A DNA stretch of 10,681 bases from the NCBI GenBank assembly GCA_964390645.1, contig CAYMLL010000270.1, positions 1 to 10,681 of the forward strand, written 5' to 3'. A model generated the notes under the pieces. That model saw nothing but the letters and a program-made list of their open reading frames with translations, did no database searches and had not been told where the DNA came from. Positions 1-5,617 of the stretch are shown piece by piece. Position 1 is the stretch's first letter; each line of letters starts with the position of its first letter. A program made the position numbers and the translations under genes. This DNA comes from CAYMLL01 sp964390645. GTDB lineage: Bacteria; Planctomycetota; UBA8108.

Positions 1-2502
1 AGCCGCGACAAGCACGCGCGCATCGCGCAGAAGGACTGGGCGGCCGGGTCACGCTGGGGCCGGGTCGGCATCATGGCTCGCCAGGACTGCACCAAGTTCT
101 CACGATACAGCGCGATGCAAACACACGGAGACGACCCTCAGGACTCCGACAGCTTCGCGGGACGGGAGGCACACGGAGGGCTGATCAGCTACCACCAGAC
201 ACCCTTCCCCAGCGAGAACCCCGCTGTCGCTGTCCACCGCGAGTGGCAACGCCTCGACCGCATCTCGAACACCTTCATCGGCTATGTCTCTGACGACGGT
301 GAATCCTGGCAAGAGGTCGGCAGGGCGAACTGGACCGCCAACGCTCCCGAGACGGTTCTCGTCGGACTCTACGCGCACGCGCACTCCGATTCCACCGGTG
401 CCAACTTCGGCGATGGGTGTGTCCCGACGACAGCCGTCTTCGACAACGTCGAGCTGAGCTTTCCCTCGTTCTCGGTGACTCGCAGCGTCCCGGACTGGTG
501 CCCGCCCGACGCGAACGAAGCGACGGTCCTGCTCCTGGGCGAAGGAGATCCGGGCTCACCACTGCGAATCGTCGAGACCGTGTCCGGAGCCGTCGAGGTG
601 TCCGACATCTCCCATGGCGGAAGCTTCGAGCCGGCGCCTCCCCATGTCATCGAGAACCCGGTCGGCATCTGGGACGGGACAGCGGACGTCGGCGAGCCCT
701 GTGTCGCTGGCTCCACCGTCGACAACCCCGACGGCAGTTACACGATCACTGGAGGTGGCACCGACATATGGCAAGCCGGCGATCAGTTCCATTACGCCTA
801 CCGTCTCGCCACGGGAGACTTCAACATGACCGTCCGCATCCCGCTCGACGATCGCCAGTGGGCTGCAGGGTCCCGCTGGGGAAGGGCGGGAATCATGGCG
901 CGCCAGAATGCCGACCCGAGATCGAGCTACGTCATGATCATGACCCACGGCGCGGACCTCCAAGACTCGGATCGACTCCAGGGGCGCAACACGCACGGCG
1001 GGGCGGACAACTTCGAGCACCCGACCCCCACGGGTTTCGAGCATGAGTGGCAGCGTATGGAGCGGGTGGGAGACGTGCTCAACAGCTACCTCTCCGTCGA
1101 CGGCGAGAACTGGGACTTTGTCGCAAGCTGGCGAACTCAAGCTCCGACGGTCATGCTCGGGCTCGCTGTCAACGCCCACTCCGATTCGACCGGAGCCGAT
1201 TTCGGGGACGGCTGCGTGCCGGCGACCATCGTTTTCGACGAGATCGAGATCGGTGGCGGGGACGGACCGCACGAGCCCCTCGCCTCCGGAGGGACGATCA
1301 CCTGGGACGCGGTTCCTCGAGCGAATCTCGAGCTGGGTTTCGGAGGGACCGGTGGCGTCACGTACACGCTGGCCAGGACGGCTGCAAGCGGGAACACCGT
1401 CTTCGTGACGGGAACCGTCGACGACGTCGACACCTCCGGCACCAACGTCGTTCCCCTCGTCGATGTCGCTACCGACGATCTTGGCCTCTTCGACGTGGCG
1501 CACACGATCGGCGACAGCAGCGGCACTCCTTGCATCATCGGGTCGTCAACGTACAACGCCGACGAAGAGTCCTATACGATCACCGGCGGTGGTAACGACA
1601 TCTGGACGGATGGCGATCAGTTCGAATACGCCTACAAGAGACACGAAGGAGACTTCTCCGTGGTCGCTCATCTGCTCCGGAAAGACTGGGCTCCCGCGGA
1701 TCGCTGGGGAAAGGTCGGCATCATGGCGCGTCAAGACTGCTCCGATCGCTCGCGATACACGATGATACAGACACACGGAGAGGATCCTCAGGACTCCGAC
1801 CGTGTCGCGGGACGCGTCACCCATGGGGGCACGGACAACTTCGAGCAGAGTCCTTTCCCCACCGCGGATCCAGGTCTCGCGGTCCACAGCGAATGGATGC
1901 GCCTCGACCGCGTGGGAAACCAGTTCATCGGCTACGTCTCCGACGACGGCAGTGAATGGATCCAGACGGGGGAGCACAACTGGGGCCATGACGCCCCCGA
2001 CGACGTTCTCCTGGGGCTCGCGGTCTGCTCCCATTCGGTGGCAGGATGTGTGACCGCGACGATCCAGTTCGACTCGGTCGAGATCAGGACGACTTACCCG
2101 GAGGAGGAGGACTGCGACACCGAGGGCGACGAGGACGGCAACGGCCTCGCCGACTGCGACGATCCTGCCTGCGCCGACCTCGAGCAGTGCCGGCCCGGCG
2201 GCTTCGTCCGCGGCGACGCCAACGCGAACGGCTCGATCGACCTGACCGACGGAGTCGTCACCCTGAACTACCTGTTCATCGGCGGCGACGCGCCGGCATG
2301 TCTGGACGCGGCCGACTCCGACGACAACGGCGGCCTTGTCATCAGCGACGCGGTCATCATCTTCTCGTGGCTGTTCACCGGCGGCGCTGCACCGGTCGAG
2401 CCGACGCCTAGCCCCACGGCCTACCCGGGCGAGGACTGTGGGCCCGATCCGACCGACGACGACCCGCTCGACTGTGGCGTGCTGGCGCCGCAGTGCCGGT
2501 GA
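1..2502 (+). CDS. Giant secreted repeat protein, concanavalin-like modules plus C-terminal dockerin-like Ca tail (5' end missing)
   Basis: The reading frame is open from base 1, and the first bases already encode repeat sequence (KDWAAGSRWGRVGIMARQD), so the start lies left of the window and the ATG at 73 is internal. Three modules of about 200 residues are visible: module 1 (bases 1-459, partial), module 2 (about 664-1254) and module 3 (about 1483-2094). Each full module has a YTITGGG-DIW stretch, DQF-YAY, GDF, RWG-GIMARQ, THG-DxQDSD, EW-R and YxSxDGExW, resembling the concanavalin-like ReoP1/DUF1349-type domains of exported bacterial proteins. A beta-rich adhesion-like segment occupies 466-630 and 1285-1422. 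After module 3 comes a Cys/Asp-rich linker (2113-2190, CDTEGDEDGNGLADCDDPAC), then a dockerin-like pair at 2203-2388 with two DxN/DxNG loops (DANANG, DSDDNG), then a Cys-containing end. No catalytic signature is visible; surface adhesion or carbohydrate binding is inferred. No enzyme should be named. The family-level module assignment is from memory of motifs, not a search. Confidence 0.85.
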   Translation, partial: SRDKHARIAQKDWAAGSRWGRVGIMARQDCTKFSRYSAMQTHGDDPQDSDSFAGREAHGGLISYHQTPFPSENPAVAVHREWQRLDRISNTFIGYVSDDGESWQEVGRANWTANAPETVLVGLYAHAHSDSTGANFGDGCVPTTAVFDNVELSFPSFSVTRSVPDWCPPDANEATVLLLGEGDPGSPLRIVETVSGAVEVSDISHGGSFEPAPPHVIENPVGIWDGTADVGEPCVAGSTVDNPDGSYTITGGGTDIWQAGDQFHYAYRLATGDFNMTVRIPLDDRQWAAGSRWGRAGIMARQNADPRSSYVMIMTHGADLQDSDRLQGRNTHGGADNFEHPTPTGFEHEWQRMERVGDVLNSYLSVDGENWDFVASWRTQAPTVMLGLAVNAHSDSTGADFGDGCVPATIVFDEIEIGGGDGPHEPLASGGTITWDAVPRANLELGFGGTGGVTYTLARTAASGNTVFVTGTVDDVDTSGTNVVPLVDVATDDLGLFDVAHTIGDSSGTPCIIGSSTYNADEESYTITGGGNDIWTDGDQFEYAYKRHEGDFSVVAHLLRKDWAPADRWGKVGIMARQDCSDRSRYTMIQTHGEDPQDSDRVAGRVTHGGTDNFEQSPFPTADPGLAVHSEWMRLDRVGNQFIGYVSDDGSEWIQTGEHNWGHDAPDDVLLGLAVCSHSVAGCVTATIQFDSVEIRTTYPEEEDCDTEGDEDGNGLADCDDPACADLEQCRPGGFVRGDANANGSIDLTDGVVTLNYLFIGGDAPACLDAADSDDNGGLVISDAVIIFSWLFTGGAAPVEPTPSPTAYPGEDCGPDPTDDDPLDCGVLAPQCR
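31..400 (+). repeat. Direct repeat copy 1 (pairs with 1681-2050, offset 1650 bp)
   Basis: This stretch aligns without gaps to 1681-2050 at a constant offset of 1650 bp. Landmarks are ACACACGGAG at 121 and 1771, CTCAGGACTCCGAC at 137 and 1787, and CGCCTCGACCGC at 250 and 1900. It encodes the first module of the giant protein. Module 2 is less similar at DNA level, so the underlying duplication unit seems to be two modules (550 codons) rather than one. Confidence 0.8.
1681..2050 (+). repeat. Direct repeat copy 2 (pairs with 31-400)
   Basis: This is the second copy of the 1650-bp-spaced repeat, encoding the third module. Its 3' part differs from modules 1 and 2: the segment HSDSTG-(A/N)FGDGC is shortened to HSVAGC. 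The same shortened form appears in the eroded copy at 2581-2665, which ties that remnant to module 3 or a close paralogue. Confidence 0.8.
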
Positions 2503-2524
2503 CCCGCGGTTTCTTCAGACCTCG

Positions 2525-2834
2525 ACACGGACAGCTTCGAGCAGAGTCCTTTCCCCGGCGCGGATCCGGGGCTCGCGGTCTGCTCCCGTTCGGCGGCAGG
2601 AGGTGTGACAGCGACGGTCCAGCTCGACCCGGTCGAGATCAGGACGACCTGCTCGGAGCAGGAGGAGCACTCCTTCCTCCGGGGCGACTCCAACGCGAAC
2701 GGCGCTCTCGGGCTCGACGATGGCATCGTGACGCTCGACCTCCTGTTCCTCTGTGAGCCGACGCCGGGCTGCGGTGACGCCGCGGATGCGGACGACAACG
2801 GCGCCATCGAGCCGGCCGATGTGGAAGCTCTCGG
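2525..2834 (+). pseudogene. Truncated, internally deleted copy of the giant protein's 3' end
   Basis: Directly after the stop at 2502, and in the same frame, DNA resembling the end of the preceding gene resumes without a start codon. Bases 2527-2580 match 1831-1884 at offset 696; bases 2581-2665 then match 2026-2110 at offset 555. The 141 bp (47 codons) between them are absent, and the junction lies on CTCGCGGTC, which occurs at both parental ends (1876-1884 and 2017-2025). The Cys-rich linker is also missing, and a degraded dockerin-like pair follows (RGDSNANG, DADDNG, about 2680-2834). The second loop runs into unrelated sequence instead of the usual helix and terminus. Matching blocks are about 85-90% identical by eye, which suggests a fairly recent local duplication or recombination with a paralogue. 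It has no credible start: the AGGAGG at 2598-2603 is only one base from the GTG at 2605. Confidence 0.75.
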
Positions 2835-2880
2835 CCAGGCCGACGGGCCATGGTCAGCCGACGCTCTCCTGGCCGGCAAC

Positions 2881-2904
2881 GGGGACCTTGCCACGAAGGT
2901 CCCT
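2881..2904 (+). terminator. Perfect 8-bp stem-loop, possible terminator
   Basis: GGGACCTT (2882-2889) pairs perfectly with AAGGTCCC (2896-2903) across a six-base loop; a further G-U pair (2881/2904) can extend the stem. It lies about 45 bp beyond the last recognisable dockerin-like sequence and well before the propeller gene, where a terminator for the giant gene and its remnant would be expected. No T-run follows, so Rho-independent function is uncertain. Confidence 0.4.
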
Positions 2905-3219
2905 CGGTACGAGCAGCCATCCTCGATCCGGAGAGAGCGAGGACGATCACTTCGCAGAACGTTCCGTGGCTCCTCGTCGCCGTCGTGCGACCCGTCACCG
3001 CTGCTCCCTGGCGTGGCCTTCTCCGGCGACGTCGAGCAGCGACCGGAGCCAGAAGCTCGCGCCGGCGTTCGAGTCGATGCACCCGAAGCTCCAGCGACCC
3101 CGGAGAACATCATCCGGAGTGGGCTCTTTTTCGCCCCTTCTCGTGGATTCCACGTTTCCCAGACCCTATCTTGTGGAGCGGAGACATCATGCATGTCGAG
3201 TCCCACGCTCCCAGGAATC

Positions 3220-3224
3220 AGGAG
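3220..3224 (+). promoter_or_regulatory. Ribosome binding site deciding the propeller start
   Basis: AGGAG sits six bases upstream of the ATG at 3231. Although the frame is open much further upstream, this site and the signal peptide that follows fix the start at 3231. The preceding open frame ends in a TGA that shares its last base with this ATG (TGATG). Confidence 0.75.
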
Positions 3225-3230
3225 AAAGTG

Positions 3231-4397
3231 ATGAAGACTGCTTGCGCCTCGGCCATCGCAGCGCTCGTTCTCGGCTCGACGCTGGCTCGGGCTGCCCCCC
3301 CCCCACGTGATGCCATATTCTCCGAGCAACCGATCTGGACAAGCGGAAGCAGGAACTCCGGGGGAGATGGCAACGCCCGGTGGATTGACGCGGACCGGGA
3401 CGGAGACCCGGACCTGGTGACCAGCGTGCCGAATCCGAGACGCTGGGCCGTGTTCCGCAACGAGGGCGGCAAGCTGGCGTCGAGGCCATTCTGGGAGTCC
3501 CTGGAGACGACCGATTGCGATCATATCTCCGTCCTGGACTTCAACAAGGACGGTGCGGTCGACCTGGCGGCCACCCACGAGTCCCACTGCACGCTGTACA
3601 TCAACGGATCGGGAAAGGGCAACGCGCCGTTCGGGGTTCGCCCGACCTGGGAGACGGGGAGCTACATCGACGCCAACCAGATCGACTTCGGGGACTTCGA
3701 CGGTGACGGCGATCTCGACATGTTGATGGCCTGCGGGTTGCCGTTTTACGGACTCGCACTCTTCGAGAACAAGGACGGGACCCCGTCGAAGCTCCCCAGC
3801 CAGCGGCTCGGGCCGCGTGATTACAGCGAGACGTCCATATTCGCCGACATCGATTCCGACGGGGATCTCGACGTCGTCGGCACCTATCCCAAGAAGGGAA
3901 CGATCATCATCTTCACCAACAACAAGGGACAGTTCGACGAGGGAACGCTGGTGTATACCGATCTCAGGGTACGGCATTGCCAGCGAGTCTATTGCATCGA
4001 TATCGACAAGGACGGCTCCAAGGAGCTGTTCTGCGCGAAGGGCCCGTGGGGTCCCCCCGGGGCCAGTGTGGCGCTGGCGCGTCAGGCCGGGTCGAAGACC
4101 ATGAAGGTGGTCTGGAAGAGCGCGGCGCGCACCGGCTTTCACGGCTTCGATTTCCGCGACGTGGACCGGGACGGCGACCTCGACGTGGTCGCGGCTGACT
4201 GGGGCGGGCGCAGCGTCTCGCTCTTTCTGCAAGAGGACGGCAAGATCGCGGCAACTCCGGCGTGGTCAGCGAAGACCACGGGGCCCGCGCACGAGGTCAT
4301 GCTGGCTGACTTCGACGGTGATGACGACCTCGACCTGGCAGTCGGCTGCCTGGATCAAGCGATGGTCTTCGAGAACGTCCTCACCGGCTCCAGGTAG
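3231..4397 (+). CDS. Secreted FG-GAP/VCBS-type seven-bladed beta-propeller protein
   Basis: This 388-residue protein begins with a signal peptide (MKTACASAIAALVLGSTLARA, cleavage near residue 21-22). Seven Ca-binding Asp-rich loops follow at almost even spacing: residues 53-61 (DADRDGDPD), 103-111, 155-163 (DFDGDGDLD), 206-214, 257-265, 310-318 and 360-368, with intervals of 50-53. This is the pattern of FG-GAP/VCBS repeats, and seven evenly spaced loops predict one closed seven-bladed propeller. The fifth loop (DIDKDGSKE) ends with Glu where Asp is usual, and the seventh reads DFDGDDDLD. The seven blades fill the mature protein, leaving no separate catalytic domain, membrane anchor or sorting tail, so it should be periplasmic or secreted. 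Binding of protein or polysaccharide at the surface is the usual role of such propellers, but the ligand cannot be read here. A run of ten C at 3295-3304 spans the signal-cleavage region. Confidence 0.9.
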   Translation: MKTACASAIAALVLGSTLARAAPPPRDAIFSEQPIWTSGSRNSGGDGNARWIDADRDGDPDLVTSVPNPRRWAVFRNEGGKLASRPFWESLETTDCDHISVLDFNKDGAVDLAATHESHCTLYINGSGKGNAPFGVRPTWETGSYIDANQIDFGDFDGDGDLDMLMACGLPFYGLALFENKDGTPSKLPSQRLGPRDYSETSIFADIDSDGDLDVVGTYPKKGTIIIFTNNKGQFDEGTLVYTDLRVRHCQRVYCIDIDKDGSKELFCAKGPWGPPGASVALARQAGSKTMKVVWKSAARTGFHGFDFRDVDRDGDLDVVAADWGGRSVSLFLQEDGKIAATPAWSAKTTGPAHEVMLADFDGDDDLDLAVGCLDQAMVFENVLTGSR

Positions 4398-4673
4398 CCG
4401 GGCAGGCAAGTCTCCGACGGCAGGGGGCTCGGGGAGGGACTCTGCCGGGCCGTGAACGGGGCCCCGGGCCATGAACAGGAGCCGATCGCGACGTCCCGGG
4501 GTCGGGAGGCCGAGCGTGGCGAGAGCCGCCTCGTCGCGTTCACCACGGCCCCGCGTGGTACGCTGTCGTCAGCTACTTGCCGCGCCCGTCGTTCGCTCCC
4601 GGCGATGCGGCCGGTGGCAGGAGGACCTTCCGCTCTCGCCACCGCCGAGCTTCCGGGTAGACGCGTGGATCCG
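4398..4673. other. Convergent intergenic region
   Basis: These 276 bp separate the ends of two convergent genes. They contain an imperfect direct repeat CCGGGCC(G/A)TGAAC (4445-4457 and 4464-4476) and the inverted repeat described separately. No protein-coding signal is recognisable; plus-strand frames running rightward from here continue antisense to the LolA-like gene and carry no family resemblance. Confidence 0.5.
4612..4644. terminator. 7-bp inverted repeat between convergent genes, possible terminator
   Basis: CGGTGGC (4612-4618) pairs perfectly with GCCACCG (4638-4644) across a 19-base loop that can form a few more pairs. It starts 29 bp past the stop of the minus-strand LolA-like gene and lies in the convergent gap, so it could serve either strand. 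There is no T-run on either side, which keeps the call weak. Confidence 0.3.
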
Positions 4674-5429
4674 TCAAGTCGGTTCCTTGAAGAGCCCGGG
4701 ATCCACGGTCGCGAAGATCTTGTAGTCGACCGTCTCCGTCTCGACATACAGCTTCTTGTCGTAGAGCAGCTTCATCTTCGACGGCATCTTGACGCCGCCA
4801 AAATACCGGTGGTCGGTGAAGAACGCCTCGCTCGAGATCGAAGCGGCTCCGTCTCCCGATGTCAGCACCTCCATCTCGATCTTGGCGATCAAGTAGGTCT
4901 TCTCATCGAAGAAGAACTTGATGTCGCGACCGTCCGAGTGACTGGCCTTCAGCCCGACCGTCGCCCGTCCGTCGACTTCCACGCCGTCAATCCTGCTCAG
5001 CTTGTACGACTTGTCCGTCAACGGAAACAGTCGCCGGGCCCATGCCGCACGGACACGCTTCAGCCGCTCCGCCAGTCGAGCTCCAGCGAGCTTCTGAACG
5101 CCGCCGGCGGCCCTGCTCACCCAGGCCTTCTTCCCGCTGGCCGTGATCGCGAAGGCGCCCTCGATCTCCTGACGGTACCAGTCCGGCCACCTGGCAGCGT
5201 ATTGCGCGACGAATGGTCTTCCCTCTCCGCCGCCACCGCCGTAGTACCTCCCTCGTTCCATCCACAACATCGGGGCCTTGAATCTGGCGAGAGACCTCTC
5301 GCCACCCACAGCCTTCATGACGCGCTGCAGGATCTCCTTGCCTTCCTTGTCATCAGCCAGGGCGTTCGACGCAAAGGCTGGGGCGCCAACGACCACCACC
5401 AGTGCAAACACCATCAGTTTCCGCGTCAT
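4674..5429 (-). CDS. Exported LolA-like / outer-membrane lipoprotein-sorting-type protein
   Basis: This 251-residue protein starts with a signal peptide (basic MTRK, hydrophobic 5-18, cleavage plausible after ALA at residue 25). The mature part opens with a helix (GKEILQRVMKAVGG, 30-43), then a beta-rich body: WYRQEIEGAFAI (84-95), a KAW (91-93) strand, DGRDIKFFFDEKTYLIAKIE (156-175), FFTDHRYFGGVKMPSKM (193-209) and a terminal VDPGLFKEPT. The succession 'initial helix, strand with D/E-E-x-T-x-L-I-x-K-I-E, then D-x-R-x-x-G-G-V-K-M-P' matches small periplasmic LolA/LolB-fold proteins, often annotated as outer-membrane lipoprotein-sorting proteins in environmental bacteria; in most of these the ligand is unknown. 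A Gly5 stretch occurs at 64-68. The start was chosen at 5429 because AGGGAG lies five bases upstream and a signal peptide follows directly; the frame runs open to 5684, but that extension is Arg-rich and unlike a leader. Confidence in the fold family is moderate. Confidence 0.75.
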   Translation of the reverse strand: MTRKLMVFALVVVVGAPAFASNALADDKEGKEILQRVMKAVGGERSLARFKAPMLWMERGRYYGGGGGEGRPFVAQYAARWPDWYRQEIEGAFAITASGKKAWVSRAAGGVQKLAGARLAERLKRVRAAWARRLFPLTDKSYKLSRIDGVEVDGRATVGLKASHSDGRDIKFFFDEKTYLIAKIEMEVLTSGDGAASISSEAFFTDHRYFGGVKMPSKMKLLYDKKLYVETETVDYKIFATVDPGLFKEPT

Positions 5430-5434
5430 CGGTT

Positions 5435-5440
5435 CTCCCT
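5435..5440 (-). promoter_or_regulatory. Ribosome binding site deciding the LolA-like start
   Basis: On the minus strand AGGGAG lies five bases before the ATG at 5429-5427. This selects the start that begins with the signal peptide over in-frame starts further upstream. Confidence 0.7.
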
Positions 5441-5484
5441 TTTTTCTCGTCGGCGTGGACGACCCGCCCGGAACCTCGTTGCGA

Positions 5485-5490
5485 ATTGTA
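5485..5490 (-). promoter_or_regulatory. Possible -10 element for the LolA-like gene
   Basis: On the minus strand TACAAT differs by one base from the sigma-70 -10 consensus and lies about 56 bases before the start codon at 5429. No good -35 hexamer is found 16-18 bases upstream, so this is only a candidate. Confidence 0.2.
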
Positions 5491-5556
5491 ACGCTGTTCC
5501 TCGCCATACTTCCGGGAGTTCCGGGAAGACGACGGAAGCGGAACACAGAAACGCTC

Positions 5557-5576
5557 GGTCTGCCATCGGCAGGACC
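5557..5576 (-). terminator. Bulged 8-bp hairpin, likely terminator of the lectin gene
   Basis: On the minus strand GGTCCTGCC-GAT-GGCAGACC folds into an eight-pair stem with one bulged base and a three-base loop. It begins 41 bases past the lectin stop codon and is followed by the moderately T-rich GAGCGTTTCTGTGTT. Position and shape fit an intrinsic terminator better than the other hairpins in this window. Confidence 0.4.
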
Positions 5577-5617
5577 TTGCCGCGGGCTCGGCCGGGGCCT
5601 TCCTTGCCGACGGTCGC

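Larger units (their letters stand above)
2503..3230. other. 728-bp gap without an intact gene
   Basis: The first half is the decayed copy described separately, followed by a strong stem-loop at 2881-2904. From about 2905 to 3210 I see no recognisable protein or RNA gene. Two small hairpins lie near its end: GGGC/GCCC around a T-rich loop (3121-3136) and CGTGG-ATT-CCACG (3142-3154). A promoter for the propeller gene is expected here; TATCTT near 3168 could be a -10 element, but I find no convincing -35 element. The plus-strand frame following the giant gene's stop stays open to a TGA at 3229-3231, which overlaps the next ATG. Confidence 0.6.

Noticed and set aside
556..1503. 315-codon minus-strand open frame opposite the giant repeat protein
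   Set aside because: It mirrors the repeat coding on the plus strand and shows no independent coding features.
2605..3231. Separate 208-residue gene starting at GTG 2605
   Set aside because: The only Shine-Dalgarno-like sequence is one base from the GTG, the N-terminal part is clearly a fragment of the preceding gene's module, and the C-terminal half is Arg/Ser-rich filler without domain resemblance.
2421..4232. 603-codon open frame on the minus strand across the remnant and the propeller gene
   Set aside because: It is antisense to seven clear FG-GAP loops and to dockerin-like sequence on the plus strand, has no recognisable motif, and is explained by GC-rich codon use.
4397..4450. Inverted repeat GCCGGGCAG / CTGCCGGGC as a terminator of the propeller gene
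   Set aside because: It has one mismatch in nine, a 36-base loop and no T-run, so it is not distinguishable from chance in GC-rich DNA.
4445..4476. Short direct repeat CCGGGCC(G/A)TGAAC as an attachment or regulator site
   Set aside because: Only two 13-base copies 19 bp apart in a convergent gap, with no integrase or regulator nearby; probably incidental.
5512..5526. TTCCGGGAGTTCCGGGA direct repeat upstream of the LolA-like gene as an operator
   Set aside because: Two adjacent eight-base copies are suggestive, but the repeat is GC-rich, has no dyad symmetry and no regulator gene is nearby.
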